The position numbers were made by a program, and so were the translations under genes. Positions 38,984-49,416 of a DNA stretch of 64,000 bases are shown here, in pieces; position 1 is the first letter of the stretch, and every line of letters begins with the position of its first letter. The stretch is from contig CAMBMO010000009.1 in NCBI GenBank assembly GCA_945868805.1, positions 1-64,000 on the forward strand, written 5' to 3'. The notes beneath the pieces are model-generated. The model saw only the letters and a program-made list of their open reading frames with translations. It was not told the origin of the DNA and did no database searches. The stretch comes from Singulisphaera sp. GP187. Its GTDB lineage: Bacteria > Planctomycetota > Phycisphaerae > Phycisphaerales > SM1A02.

Positions 38984-39691
38984 TCAGCGACGTCCTCGTG
39001 CACGAGCCTTGCCGCCCGCTGCGGTGGACTGGTACTCGGGCTGGGTTTCCTGCGCTGAATACATCCCGCGGTAGACCCAGACCTTTACTCCGAGCGCTCC
39101 GTAGGTTGTGAATGAATGGGCGAGTGCGTAGTCGACATGGGCCTGAAGAGTCGACCGAGGAATCGATCCAAGTCTCATGTCCAGCGTTCGACTCATTTCT
39201 GCGCCACCCAAACGACCCGCCAGGAGAATGCGAATGCCCTTCGCGCCGTTCTGCATCGCACTTTCGCAACGTTGCTTGATCAAGCGACGGAAGTTTGCGC
39301 GCTTCTTAAGTTGTTCGCCCATCGTCTCGGCGATCAGGCGTGCGTCAATTTCTGGATTGCGGACTTCAACCACGCTGACGGCGACCTTGCGACTCGTGAG
39401 CGCTTGCAATTCGTTGATCAGTTGCTCTTTGCCCGAACCCTTGAGTCCGAGCACTTGGCCTGGCCGCGCAGTCTTGATCACGACAGTCAGCTCTTCGCGA
39501 GTTCGCTCGATCAGAATGTCACTGACAGCGGCAAACGGAGGAGTTCGGTTCAACCGCTTGTCGATGAACTTGTGGATCTTGTAATCCTCGACGAGCAACT
39601 CACCGAAGAGCGCCTTGGGGGCGAACCATCGGCTCTTGTGCGCCTCGGTGATTCCGACTCGAAAACCAAATGGATGTGTTTTTTGACCCAT
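38984..39691 (-). CDS. rpsC: Ribosomal protein S3
   Basis: MGQKTHPFGFRVGITEAHKSRWFAPK, GAKGIRILLAGRLGGAEMSR. Confidence 0.97.
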   Translation of the reverse strand: MGQKTHPFGFRVGITEAHKSRWFAPKALFGELLVEDYKIHKFIDKRLNRTPPFAAVSDILIERTREELTVVIKTARPGQVLGLKGSGKEQLINELQALTSRKVAVSVVEVRNPEIDARLIAETMGEQLKKRANFRRLIKQRCESAMQNGAKGIRILLAGRLGGAEMSRTLDMRLGSIPRSTLQAHVDYALAHSFTTYGALGVKVWVYRGMYSAQETQPEYQSTAAGGKARARGRR

Positions 39692-39702
39692 AATTTACGA
39701 CC

Positions 39703-40074
39703 TCAGGATTTGCGCTCGGCGACGGTCACATAGATGTGGCATGTTCGCTTCTTGATTGCGTGAGAGCGCCCACGGTCTTTCGGCTGAAAGCGCTTGATGA
39801 TTGGACCTTCGTCCACTTTGGTTTCCTTGATGAAGAGAGAACCGACATCGGCCGACCCTTCCTCTGCATTGGCAATGGCGCTCTTGAGAACGACCTTCAC
39901 GAACACGGCGCCTCGGCGGGGACTGAAGTCGAGCGTCGACATCGCACTGGCGACATCGAGACCACGAATCATGTCAATGACAAGGCGGACTTTTCTCGGC
40001 GCGATTCGACAGTGACGATGGGTCGCTGTGAACGCGTCTGGCGCTGCTTTGGTCTTTGTTTCGGTCTTTGCCAT
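39703..40074 (-). CDS. rplV: Ribosomal protein L22
   Basis: HRHCRIAPRKVRLVIDMIRGLDVASA, KRFQPKDRGRSHAIKKRTCHIYVTV. Confidence 0.97.
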   Translation of the reverse strand: MAKTETKTKAAPDAFTATHRHCRIAPRKVRLVIDMIRGLDVASAMSTLDFSPRRGAVFVKVVLKSAIANAEEGSADVGSLFIKETKVDEGPIIKRFQPKDRGRSHAIKKRTCHIYVTVAERKS

Positions 40075-40115
40075 GATTTCCTTCGGTGAATTCCAGTTCG
40101 TTCAGAGATTCAAGA

Positions 40116-40412
40116 TCAGCTCGAGGACTTCTCGCCGCCGGCGATGCCTTCCTTCTTATTGGTGTGACCGCGAAACGTTCGCGTCATCGAAAACTCGCCA
40201 AGCTTGTGTCCAACCATGTCTTCGGTGACGAAGACATCGATGAAAGCGCGACCATTGTGGACCGCGAAAGTCGTGCCGACAAATTCCGGCACAATCGTGC
40301 ATGCTCGGCGCCATGTCTTAATGGGTTGCCGACGGCTACCAGGTTGAACTGCTTCGACCTTACGGAAGAGCTTCTCGTCGACTGCTGGACCTTTTTTCGA
40401 TGATCGAGACAT
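40116..40412 (-). CDS. rpsS: Ribosomal protein S19
   Basis: [63 protein letters not shown]. Confidence 0.97.
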   Translation of the reverse strand: MSRSSKKGPAVDEKLFRKVEAVQPGSRRQPIKTWRRACTIVPEFVGTTFAVHNGRAFIDVFVTEDMVGHKLGEFSMTRTFRGHTNKKEGIAGGEKSSS

Positions 40413-40478
40413 GTTCGTGATCTCCTGAGTGCTGAAACTGATTCGACGCTTTGTTGATCCTGTGGATGAATCTTTGAA

Positions 40479-41333
40479 TTACACCTTCAATTGCCCGTAA
40501 CGACGACTGAATCGCCGACGGAGAATTCGCTCGTCACTCGCCTTGCCACGAAGTCGCGTGCGACCGCCCTTGGAGGGAGTGTTGCTTGCATTGGATGGAA
40601 TCTGACCGCCCTTCGAGCGACCTTCACCACCTCCGTGCGGATGCTGATGATGGCTCATCGCCATTCCTCTGGTGCGCGGTCGTCGACCGAGCCATCGAGC
40701 GCGACCAGCCTTGCCCAACTTGACGAGTGCGTGATCCGCGTTGCCAACTGGGCCAATCGTTGCTCGGCAGTCGAGCGATACCTGGCGAATTTCACCAGAT
40801 GGCATAACGAGCGTCGCGAATCGGCCTTCCTTGTTTGTCAGTCGAGCTGACATTCCCGCCGATCGAACCATCTGAGCACCGCGTCCCGGCGCCATCTCGA
40901 TCGCGTGGAGTTCGAGTCCTGTTGGGATGTGACGAAGCGGCATGCAATTGCCGACATCTGGATCGATCTGCTTCGCGGAACTGAGAACCTTCGACCCAGC
41001 GCGAATCGCCTTTGGTGCAAGGATGTAACGAACCGTTCCGTCTTCGTACTTGAGCAGTGCCAAGTGGCATGTGCGATTTGGGTCGTATTCGATTCCAACC
41101 ACCAACGCGGGCTCGTCGTCCTTCTGTCGGCGCCAGTCGATCATTCGATAGCGTCGCTTATGTCCGCCACCCTGTTGAATGACCGTCAATTTCCCTTGGC
41201 AGTTTCGACCACCCGTCTTGTGCAACGGGCGAAGCAGACTCTTCTCGGGCTTGGTCTTCGTGACTTCGGCGTGGAGATTGACCGACGCATTGCGGCGGCT
41301 GTTCGTGATTGGTTTGTAAACGCGAATCGGCAT
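40479..41333 (-). CDS. rplB: Ribosomal protein L2
   Basis: MPIRVYKPITNSRRNASV, KTGGRNCQGKLTVIQQGGGHKRRYRMIDWRR, RGMAMSHHQHPHGGGEGRSKGG. Confidence 0.98.
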   Translation of the reverse strand: MPIRVYKPITNSRRNASVNLHAEVTKTKPEKSLLRPLHKTGGRNCQGKLTVIQQGGGHKRRYRMIDWRRQKDDEPALVVGIEYDPNRTCHLALLKYEDGTVRYILAPKAIRAGSKVLSSAKQIDPDVGNCMPLRHIPTGLELHAIEMAPGRGAQMVRSAGMSARLTNKEGRFATLVMPSGEIRQVSLDCRATIGPVGNADHALVKLGKAGRARWLGRRPRTRGMAMSHHQHPHGGGEGRSKGGQIPSNASNTPSKGGRTRLRGKASDERILRRRFSRRYGQLKV

Positions 41334-41353
41334 TGTTGAGTTCTCCAGTTCGA

Positions 41354-41632
41354 TCAGAAGAGTTCGATTCGGTCCTCAGGATGCACGCGAACGACCGCAT
41401 GCTTGACCCACTTGCCTGGAATCAGTCCAAATTTCGCACGGCGATCCTCGCCCTTGCGATTCATGACGCTGACTCCGAGGACACGCACCTTGTAGAGCGT
41501 CACGATGGCGGACTTCACATCTGTCTTGTTGGCGCGCTTGTCGATCTCAAAGGTGTAGCGATTGACATCACTCGCGGCTCCGTTCGCCTTCTCGGTAATC
41601 AGTGGACGACGAATGACTTCAGTCGGATTCAT
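41354..41632 (-). CDS. rplW: Ribosomal protein L23
   Basis: VIRRPLITEKANGAASDVNRYTFEIDKRANKTDVKSAIVTLYKVRVLGVSVMN; start corrected to 41632. Confidence 0.96.
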   Translation of the reverse strand: MNPTEVIRRPLITEKANGAASDVNRYTFEIDKRANKTDVKSAIVTLYKVRVLGVSVMNRKGEDRRAKFGLIPGKWVKHAVVRVHPEDRIELF

Positions 41633-42285
41633 GACTTGACCTCGGCGGTTTGTGCGAAGCATGACTCATCAAGAAACGCGTTCAATGTCGCCCGATCAAT
41701 CACGAGGAACCGGTGATTGAGCAACTCGAACACATTCAGCTGATCGATTCGAATGGTCGAGGAATAGGGCAGATTGCTTGCACTCTGTCGTGCGACCTCG
41801 TTCTTGGGATCGAGCGCAATGAGACAGGTCCGGTCGATGCCGACTGCGCGAAGCAATTCTGCGAAGACCGTCGTCTTTCCCGAAGCGAGATTGAGGTTTT
41901 CGAAGCACTTCACTTCGCCGTCGACAAGCTTCGCGAGCAACGCGTTCCGATTGGCGAGGCGACGCATTTTCTTTGGAAGCGACGAACGAAGATCCTCGCG
42001 CGTTCGGGTCTTCGCGAAGCAAACGCCTCCACCCTTTCGAATCGGTGTGCGAGCTGCGCCTGCGCGCGCTCCTCCCGTTCCCTTTTGCTTGTAAATCTTT
42101 CGGGTCGAACCGTGGACGCTTCCGCGACTCTTCGTTCGAGCTGACCCCTGTCGTTGGTTCAAGTGAACCGCAACATAGGCCTGCTTCAGCAGTGCGAAGC
42201 GAACTTCGCCGCCGAGAGTGATCGGGTCGATCTGGAGGGAGTCGACCTTCTTACCGTCATGAGAATAGATTGGTAAATCAATCAT
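41629..42285 (-). CDS. rplD: Ribosomal protein L4
   Basis: NQRQGSARTKSRGSVHGSTRKIYKQKGTGGARAGAARTPIRKGGGVCFA. Confidence 0.97.
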   Translation of the reverse strand: MIDLPIYSHDGKKVDSLQIDPITLGGEVRFALLKQAYVAVHLNQRQGSARTKSRGSVHGSTRKIYKQKGTGGARAGAARTPIRKGGGVCFAKTRTREDLRSSLPKKMRRLANRNALLAKLVDGEVKCFENLNLASGKTTVFAELLRAVGIDRTCLIALDPKNEVARQSASNLPYSSTIRIDQLNVFELLNHRFLVIDRATLNAFLDESCFAQTAEVKS

Positions 42286-42293
42286 TTCATTGT

Positions 42294-42314
42294 TCCTTCG
42301 GCGGGATTCCGCCG
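42294..42314 (-). promoter_or_regulatory. 6-bp perfect hairpin CGGCGG-AATC-CCGCCG abutting the rplD SD
   Basis: Stem 42299-42304/42309-42314 directly upstream (RNA sense) of AAGGA 42298-42294. Confidence 0.5.
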
Positions 42315-42483
42315 TTTTCGCCTTGCTCTCCCGGCGCCAATCACAACAGGCGGCGGGAAGAGTTCGACTTGGATTTCGTTCGAGTTGTCCTTGTCGCGCG
42401 GTTCCTTCAAGTCTTCACCCTCGGGATAAACCCTTCGGGATCGACCTTCCGGCCTTCGCGACAAAGCACGACGTACAGGACGT

Positions 42484-43197
42484 CTATGCCTTGGCCTGGA
42501 GCCTTGCCTTCGGTTTGTAGAGCCGGATCGCGGCTCGAACAGTGAGGTAACCAGAATTCGCGCCGGGGACCGCCCCCTTCACGATGAGTAAATTCTTTTC
42601 TGCGTCGATACTGACGACGTCGAGACTTCGGACGGTCACGCGCTCGTTGCCGAGTCGACCAGGCATCTTCTTGCCCTTCTTGATCTTGGCACCGTGTCCG
42701 CGGTCCGTTCCGTGGCTTCCGATCGATCCTGGGGATCGATGCTTGCGCTCGGTACCGTGCGATGCGCAGAGTCCCTTAAATCGATAGGCCTTCATCACAC
42801 CGGCAAATCCCTTGCCTTTGCTTGTTCCGATGACATCCACGAACTTCACGCTCTCGAATGCGCCTGCGTCGATGACCTGTCCAAGAGTAAATGCGCTGGC
42901 TTGTTCGTCTGATTCAAGACGGATCTCGCTGTGTACACGCTTCGGCGTGACCCCCGCCTTTGCGTCGTGACCAATGACTGGCATCGAACTACGACGAGGC
43001 TTCACATCCTCGTATGCGAGTTGCACGGCGCTGTATCCGTCCTTCTCGACTGTCTTCACTTGCGTGACGAAGCAGGGTCCAGCAGAAATGACGGTCACTG
43101 GAATATTGCGACCATCATCGAGAAACCAACGAGTCATGCCGACCTTGCGACCGAGTATGGCTGTGTGGATGACCTTCGATGTGTTCTTCTGGGACAT
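42484..43197 (-). CDS. rplC: Ribosomal protein L3
   Basis: ILGRKVGMTRWFLDDGRNIPVTVISAGPCFVTQVKT, GSIGSHGTDRGHGAKIKKGKKMPGRLG. Confidence 0.97.
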   Translation of the reverse strand: MSQKNTSKVIHTAILGRKVGMTRWFLDDGRNIPVTVISAGPCFVTQVKTVEKDGYSAVQLAYEDVKPRRSSMPVIGHDAKAGVTPKRVHSEIRLESDEQASAFTLGQVIDAGAFESVKFVDVIGTSKGKGFAGVMKAYRFKGLCASHGTERKHRSPGSIGSHGTDRGHGAKIKKGKKMPGRLGNERVTVRSLDVVSIDAEKNLLIVKGAVPGANSGYLTVRAAIRLYKPKARLQAKA

Positions 43198-43217
43198 TTC
43201 GTGCGACTTCCTGGGGA

Positions 43218-43523
43218 TTAGGCCTTGATTTTCACGAACACGCCTGCGGGAACCACCAAGCGGTTCAGTGCATCAACGGTCTTCGTGTTCGGATCGGTAA
43301 TGTCGATGATCCGCTTGTGCGTACGGATTTCAAACTGCTCGCGACTCTTCTTGTCGATGAATGGCGAACGGTTGACGGTGTAGATTTCCCGACGAGTTGG
43401 CAACGGAACGGGTCCCGCCACACGCGCGCCGCTAATCTTGGTTTGCTCCACGATTTCTCTGGCGCTCGCATCGAGCACCTGATGGTCGTACGCTTCGAGT
43501 CTTATGCGAATAGTTCCGTTCAT
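43218..43523 (-). CDS. rpsJ: Ribosomal protein S10
   Basis: [39 protein letters not shown]; start corrected to 43523. Confidence 0.97.
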   Translation of the reverse strand: MNGTIRIRLEAYDHQVLDASAREIVEQTKISGARVAGPVPLPTRREIYTVNRSPFIDKKSREQFEIRTHKRIIDITDPNTKTVDALNRLVVPAGVFVKIKA

Positions 43524-43534
43524 AGTGATTCCCC

Positions 43535-43583
43535 TTGACAAGGGGCGAATCGGCGATATTAGCGTCTCGCCGAAAACTGTCAA
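43535..43583. promoter_or_regulatory. Two antiparallel sigma70-like promoters sharing one -10 region
   Basis: Plus: TTGACA 43535-43540, N16, TATTAG 43557-43562. Minus: TTGACA 43583-43578, N16, TAATAT 43561-43556. Confidence 0.5.
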
Positions 43584-43641
43584 CTTGGGGCGATACATTG
43601 TGAATTGTCGAATCGGTGGAGCGCTGATAGTCGCGATCGGC

Positions 43642-45183
43642 ATGTTTTGTATTGCGGTTCCAGCCGCTACCTTGACCGAGTCCCGGGAGACCGAATCCCA
43701 GACTCAAGGCACTAAGTCCGATAATAGCACGCCTGCAAAGAAAATAACGCCGCCAACAAGAAAGTCGGTATCAACAACCACGCCATCTGCGATTCCACAG
43801 AAACCAGTACCACCCCCTCCCGTAAAACCGCCACCGCCAATTGTGGTTACTGACCCAACCAAGACGAGTGCAACGGAAGATCTCGAGCAAGAACCCGTCA
43901 CTCTCGAATCGCTGGGAGTCCGGTTTCGCCCCCCCGCCGGCGCCATCGTCACCAAGCCTGTCACTGGCGCGATGCCGATCTATACGGTCGACGATTCGCA
44001 GGATCCGAGTCGTTACCACATGCAAGTCCAAACTCTTGTCTCTGGGTTAGCCGAACCAACTCCACAGGCTCAGGTGAACGAGTATCTCGAGTCCATTAAG
44101 AAACACAATCAAAAATTCACAGTCGTTGTGAATGAGCCGTGGCTTCATCCGAAGGTGGACGGCCACATCTTTTTCACTCGCACCGACTTAGGTGAAGGAG
44201 TCGTCGCGATCCAAGGATGGCTCATTCTGCAGACTGGTCCGTTCGATTTCCTCGTCTTCAATACCCTCAGTTCTGACGACGATTTCCTCGCGATTCGTTC
44301 ACTTCTCGAGCGGAGTTTTTCGACGATTCAACTCGATGACCTTGAAGCGATGGCCGCGAATCGCGTCGCGCGACTTCGTCGTGGCAACGAGTTACTGCGA
44401 GCGATGACGCCCGAAAAACTCAAATCACTCAGCGGTGGCGAACCCCGCCTCTTCAGAGTCTGGCAGACGGATGAGCGCGGAAACGAGAAGGAGATCGGCT
44501 ACTACCGAGTCACCGTTCGCTCCGGTGACATGAGCGATGCGAGCGGCGAAAAAGAGCCGAAAACGACGGAGAATCCGACAGGTTTGCTCGTACTCGTCCA
44601 GGGACGAACGATTGTCGATTCGGAGAGCGCGAGATTTGCGGACATGGATGCGCGCTTCTGGTCGGCCTGGGATCGTGGCAGCGAGGCGTGGACGAGCAGA
44701 GTGACGGAGCGTGGCGGACCGATTCCAGAGCGGTCCATCGCTCAAACGGGACTTCGATCTGCCCGAGGAGTTGGCAATCCACGACAGACCCTGACCGTCA
44801 TCACTGGCAATGCACAGGCTCGTACTCGCGAAGAACAGGAGTGGACGGTGCCTTCGGGAATCTATTTGTCGCAGGCAGAGTCGCTCCTCCTTGGCGAACT
44901 CTTGCCACGCGACGCGGAGCAAAACGCACTCAATTTTGCGTACTACGCATTCGACCCGCGTTCGATGCGGATGCCTCAGCGCGTCGATACGTGGATGCGT
45001 GGCGCCAACGAACAGTGGATGCTCGTCACCCAACCAGGTCTCGACGAGACCCCAGAGATCACCTGGCACGATGCGAAGGGTCGGAGAATCCGGCGTTCAG
45101 AACCTGGTGGCATCGCGACCGAACTCTGCCTCCCACGACAACTTCAGCAGGTTTGGTCGGAAAAAGGGCTCCCAACGCGATGA
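43642..45183 (+). CDS. Secreted hypothetical protein
   Basis: Likely start [11 protein letters not shown] with Thr/Pro-rich linker; ORF-track start 43504 overlaps the rpsJ 5' end. Confidence 0.75.
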   Translation: MFCIAVPAATLTESRETESQTQGTKSDNSTPAKKITPPTRKSVSTTTPSAIPQKPVPPPPVKPPPPIVVTDPTKTSATEDLEQEPVTLESLGVRFRPPAGAIVTKPVTGAMPIYTVDDSQDPSRYHMQVQTLVSGLAEPTPQAQVNEYLESIKKHNQKFTVVVNEPWLHPKVDGHIFFTRTDLGEGVVAIQGWLILQTGPFDFLVFNTLSSDDDFLAIRSLLERSFSTIQLDDLEAMAANRVARLRRGNELLRAMTPEKLKSLSGGEPRLFRVWQTDERGNEKEIGYYRVTVRSGDMSDASGEKEPKTTENPTGLLVLVQGRTIVDSESARFADMDARFWSAWDRGSEAWTSRVTERGGPIPERSIAQTGLRSARGVGNPRQTLTVITGNAQARTREEQEWTVPSGIYLSQAESLLLGELLPRDAEQNALNFAYYAFDPRSMRMPQRVDTWMRGANEQWMLVTQPGLDETPEITWHDAKGRRIRRSEPGGIATELCLPRQLQQVWSEKGLPTR

Positions 45184-45944
45184 TGCGGGCGCGACTGAAG
45201 ATCAGTATTTTCATCGCGCTCACAATGCAAATTTCCTGCGCGACTTCCATCGGTATTCATGACTCTCTTCCGCAAATCTTCGTTGTGCTTGGCACGAATC
45301 GATGCAACACAGCTCTTCGTGCAACCGACCTCTTTGCGACCCCTGGCAGCGATTGTTCATGGCAGATGATCGACGCGACCGGACGCGCGATCGACGCGCC
45401 AATCATTCGATTGAATTCGATTCAGAGCAGTTTGTATGGAGCAAATTTGGCGATTCCAATGGTCAGTGGTGAGATCGAATTTCTCGCGACGGGTCCATCA
45501 GGCGAATTCTCGCTCGTGGCGGTCGAGGCTCCAAATGATCAGGCAACGAGCGTCTTCGACCCGCCACTCGCGATCGCGCCTGTCCAGATTTCCCCGGATC
45601 AGAGTTTCGATTCATCGACATTGATGCGGGTTGATTGGATGGACGGGAGGGGCGAACGCGATCGCGGCGTGGGAACTAGGACGATGCGGATCGTCGGTAC
45701 TGAGCAAGTTCGGACTCCGCTGGGGGAGTTCGAAACGATCCGCCTCGAAACGAAATTCGACGCCGTGCTCCGCTTCGCGAAGGCCAACCGGACGACGACG
45801 CTGTGGGTTGCGCCAGGCATCGGACCAGTCGCAGAAGAGTGGCACGAAAGAATCACCGTCTTCGGAGTGCCAATTTCAACTGAGTCTGGAATCGCACTTC
45901 GAATTTTGCCAATTCCATCCACGAAAAGCTCTCTCGTCCCATAG
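45180..45944 (+). CDS. Hypothetical lipoprotein/secreted protein
   Basis: [23 protein letters not shown], lipobox-like; ATGA overlap with previous gene. Confidence 0.7.
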   Translation: MMRARLKISIFIALTMQISCATSIGIHDSLPQIFVVLGTNRCNTALRATDLFATPGSDCSWQMIDATGRAIDAPIIRLNSIQSSLYGANLAIPMVSGEIEFLATGPSGEFSLVAVEAPNDQATSVFDPPLAIAPVQISPDQSFDSSTLMRVDWMDGRGERDRGVGTRTMRIVGTEQVRTPLGEFETIRLETKFDAVLRFAKANRTTTLWVAPGIGPVAEEWHERITVFGVPISTESGIALRILPIPSTKSSLVP

Positions 45945-45960
45945 AGTTCATCCACGCCCC

Positions 45961-46722
45961 ATGAACACCGAACCTTCCGTCCTGATCGCGATCCCCGCTC
46001 ATAACGAAGAGCGCTACATCGATCGCGTGCTGCCGCGCGTGCTCGAGTACGGACTACCCGTGCTCGTCATCGACGATGGATCGACCGATTGCACCGCGGC
46101 CCGCGTGGCAAAATGGCCCGTTGAGCTCGTCCGAAATCCCGTCAACGCGGGATATGGTCGAGTCATGCGAGACATCCTTGCTTGGTCGAGCATGCGCGAG
46201 TTTGACTGGGTCATCACAATGGACTGCGATGACCAACACGAGCCCGCCTTCATTGCCCTATTTCTCGAGCACATTCGGCGCAACGATGTCGACATTGTCT
46301 CGGGGAGCCGATACCTGAAGTCTCTCGCTGGCGACACAGTGGCGCCAGCGGACCGAAGCGAAATCAATCGCACATTGACGATTGAAATCAATCACGAGCT
46401 CAAGGGAGCATTCGATGGCGGGATCACAGACGCATTCTGTGGATTCAAGGCGTACCGCGCGGTGGCGTGTAGCGCACTCCCTCTCGACGCGGATAGATAC
46501 GACTTTCCCATGCAGTTTTGGGTCCAAGCAGCCGCAAATCGACTGCGCGTCCGAGAAATCGCAGTTCCTCGAATCTATATGGACTCGACTCGCACATTCG
46601 GCAATGGACTCGACGACCCCATTCAGCGCCTTCTCGTTTATCGAGCGACCTTCCGCCGCGAGCTTGAACGATGCAAGGGGCGATTGTCGCATCTTCGCAG
46701 ACCGCCATGCGTCCGAAGCTGA
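45961..46722 (+). CDS. Family 2 glycosyltransferase
   Basis: VLIAIPAHNEERYIDRVLPRVL, VIDDGSTD, TMDCDDQHEP, SGSRYL. Confidence 0.92.
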   Translation: MNTEPSVLIAIPAHNEERYIDRVLPRVLEYGLPVLVIDDGSTDCTAARVAKWPVELVRNPVNAGYGRVMRDILAWSSMREFDWVITMDCDDQHEPAFIALFLEHIRRNDVDIVSGSRYLKSLAGDTVAPADRSEINRTLTIEINHELKGAFDGGITDAFCGFKAYRAVACSALPLDADRYDFPMQFWVQAAANRLRVREIAVPRIYMDSTRTFGNGLDDPIQRLLVYRATFRRELERCKGRLSHLRRPPCVRS

Positions 46723-48158
46723 TGGGGATGGCTGAAAACAACCTCGTTTGCGATCGCGCTGTCGGATTGGTCAGCGTTGAAATCCAACTGCCTGCCATCG
46801 ATCTGGGCGAGTCGGCGGTTTCGCCATCGACATCGACAATTCGACGGAGACTTCGCAATTCGCTCGGCCTCACCCACGGATTTCTCTGCGGCACTGGGCA
46901 CCAACCGGTCTTCTGGCACTCTGGAATTCTCGCGAAGTTCATCGTGGCATCGACCGTTGCCAGCGCGGGCACTCCTGGCGGACGCTGGGTGCACTTTCTG
47001 AGCGACCAAGACGATGTTGATCCCTTTCGCATCGACCTTCCTGTGCGCGATCGCGCTGGTTCGGTGCGACGATCATCGATTCGAATCGCGGCTGCTCAGC
47101 CTCGATTCGCTCGTGATGCCCTTCCCTGCTCTCGAACGGCGATGCACCTGCGTCGCCCGGAAGGCGTGACGATTGCGTCACCAACTGCGTCATCCGCGCT
47201 TGACCGAGTCATCGCTGCCGCGTCGACCTCAACTTCGCAGACGAGCGCAGCACTCCAAATTGCCCACACGAATCAAACCTGCGCAACCCGGTGGGTTGAT
47301 GCACCGTGCGCCATCATCGAGAGTGGATCGTTGCTCAAGTCAGATGCCGGAGGCGAGATCTTGGAACGCATTTTCACAAACCCGCAGGAGTGCGCCATTG
47401 CCTTCAACGCGACTCTGCGAGTCGACCCGCATGCCGCTCGCCCACTACGGGAAAATGGGGATCGGAGCGAAGTCCCGCTCTGGGGGATTCGCGACGATGG
47501 GAGTCGCGAGCGACTCAATGCGGTCGAAGCTTCCAGGCGATGGAAAGAGGGACGACCACTACTTCCCCGTGCTTTTCTCGCATCCGGCTTGATGCGATTG
47601 ATCTGCGACACCTTTGTTCACGGCGTCGGTGGAGTTCGGTACGAGCGCGTCGGTCAGCGGTGGTGGAGCGACTTCCTCAAAATCGAACTTCCTCCATTCG
47701 CATTGGCGACGGCGACGGTGCTCCCTGATCCGCATGATCTCGGGCTTGATTTCGACGCACGATCGCTTCCGGAAATTTCCTGGCGCGAGGCGTGGTGGGA
47801 TCCGACCCGCCTCGATTCGCGCGAACGCCCTCCTTCGCAGATCGAACCCCGTCGGGCAGCACTCCTCCAGCGAATTGCGGACGCGCCGCGCAAGTCATCC
47901 GACCGCCGCAGTGCATACCGCGACCTCTGTGGTCACATTGAATCGCTCCGCGATTCGCACCGTGCAGAATTGTCCTCGCTCGAATCCGTCGAGGCGCAAG
48001 TCCGATCGATTCGCGCCCAGATCGATTTGGCAGAAGATCGAACTTGGCCATTCGTCTTGATGCGAACGGAAGCGATCGACGCCCTGGCACGTACGATTCG
48101 CGACCGGATCAAGATCGAGATGGCTGGTGGCACGAAACCGGGCAACAAGTCCAGTTGA
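46671..48158 (+). CDS. Hypothetical protein, weak resemblance to BshC-type cysteine ligases
   Basis: CGTGHQPVFWHSGILAKFIVAS...WVHFLSDQDDVDP resembles BshC TGQQ...GPL..K...D.D arrangement; low-confidence analogy. Confidence 0.55.
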   Translation: MQGAIVASSQTAMRPKLMGMAENNLVCDRAVGLVSVEIQLPAIDLGESAVSPSTSTIRRRLRNSLGLTHGFLCGTGHQPVFWHSGILAKFIVASTVASAGTPGGRWVHFLSDQDDVDPFRIDLPVRDRAGSVRRSSIRIAAAQPRFARDALPCSRTAMHLRRPEGVTIASPTASSALDRVIAAASTSTSQTSAALQIAHTNQTCATRWVDAPCAIIESGSLLKSDAGGEILERIFTNPQECAIAFNATLRVDPHAARPLRENGDRSEVPLWGIRDDGSRERLNAVEASRRWKEGRPLLPRAFLASGLMRLICDTFVHGVGGVRYERVGQRWWSDFLKIELPPFALATATVLPDPHDLGLDFDARSLPEISWREAWWDPTRLDSRERPPSQIEPRRAALLQRIADAPRKSSDRRSAYRDLCGHIESLRDSHRAELSSLESVEAQVRSIRAQIDLAEDRTWPFVLMRTEAIDALARTIRDRIKIEMAGGTKPGNKSS

Positions 48159-48353
48159 CCTCCTTGACATTCCTGCTTGTAGAAACGTGGAGACTGCTCG
48201 CCACGCAACGACACGCGGCACGGCAGTGATCATCTTCGCACGCTGACCGTGTGAGACGTTGAAAAGTCCCTCTCGTTTGATCGCTCATACGACGAAACTT
48301 GTGCGCTGAACGAGCGTTCCTTCAGCGTCTGGCCAGGGCACTTCCGCGATCTA

Positions 48354-49361
48354 TCAAGGCGACGCAGGCTCGCGGGGAATCAGCGGATCGGGCCGATACA
48401 TCCGCGTATCGAGACTCCAGACTCGCTCCGTAAAGTCCGCATTCCCAGCGTGCAACCGTTCGCGTGCGACGGCGCGGATCGCAACGGTCGTCTTTGCTTC
48501 GAGATTGTCGAGCATCGCGACGAAAACGGCCTCTGGAGTCGAAGGGAGCTTTGCAGCTCCGTGCTCAAGGAGTCCATGATGGGAAATGACGATGTGCTGG
48601 AGAACGGTGATCGCCTCCGACGGCAACCGAATCCCACTCGTCCGCGCTGCCATCGCCGCCTTGAGTTGCAACCAAATCGCGCCACGAACGAGATGGCCGA
48701 CAAGTTGACCGTCCATCGTGTAGTTGAACCCCTTCTCCCATTCCAACTCGACCGTCTTGCCGAGGTCGTGTAGGAAGAGTCCCAGGAGGACGATGTCTCG
48801 GTTGAGTTGCGGATAGAGCGGCAACATTCGATCCGCGAGGTTGATGAGCTGATTCGTGTGCTCGAGCAATCCGCCGATCCACGCGTGATGCACATTCGTC
48901 GCCGCTGGCGCATGCCGAAAGGCTGCCATCATCGCTTCATCGTTCAGGTATGCATCCGCCAGTGCCCGCATTCCGGGGTTGGTCATCGAATGAAGCGCCG
49001 CGCTGACCTCGCGAAACATCGCGTCAATATCCTTGTGTGTGGTAGGCAGAAGCGAAGCGAGGTCGCTCGCATTGACTTGAACCCCCTCGATTTGATCAAG
49101 CACGATCTGATTCTGACCGTTGTAGAGCTCGACTCGTCCTGACACCTTGGCGTAACCGGTCGCACCGACCTCGGAGAGCGCGGATTCGTCGAATGTCCAC
49201 TTTCGCGCAGCCACTTCGCCCGTCGCATCCCGAAGCAACGACTTGAAATAGCACTTTCCGCCCCGTGTCACGGCAGTCTGCGGATTTACGAGGCTGTAGA
49301 CGCCATCGACAAATCCACCAACTTTGAGATCACGAATGTTGACATGCGATATGGGGTTCAT
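48354..49361 (-). CDS. OB-fold plus HD-domain protein, YhaM-like 3'-5' exoribonuclease
   Basis: GRVELYNGQNQIVLDQI (OB fold), HHAWIGGLLEHTNQLI, LFLHDLGKTVEL (HD). Confidence 0.85.
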   Translation of the reverse strand: MNPISHVNIRDLKVGGFVDGVYSLVNPQTAVTRGGKCYFKSLLRDATGEVAARKWTFDESALSEVGATGYAKVSGRVELYNGQNQIVLDQIEGVQVNASDLASLLPTTHKDIDAMFREVSAALHSMTNPGMRALADAYLNDEAMMAAFRHAPAATNVHHAWIGGLLEHTNQLINLADRMLPLYPQLNRDIVLLGLFLHDLGKTVELEWEKGFNYTMDGQLVGHLVRGAIWLQLKAAMAARTSGIRLPSEAITVLQHIVISHHGLLEHGAAKLPSTPEAVFVAMLDNLEAKTTVAIRAVARERLHAGNADFTERVWSLDTRMYRPDPLIPREPASP

Positions 49362-49416
49362 TTCGAAGACCTTATCAAGCTCACCGTTCCTATCGAAGCG
49401 AGTCTAGCGGAGTCTC

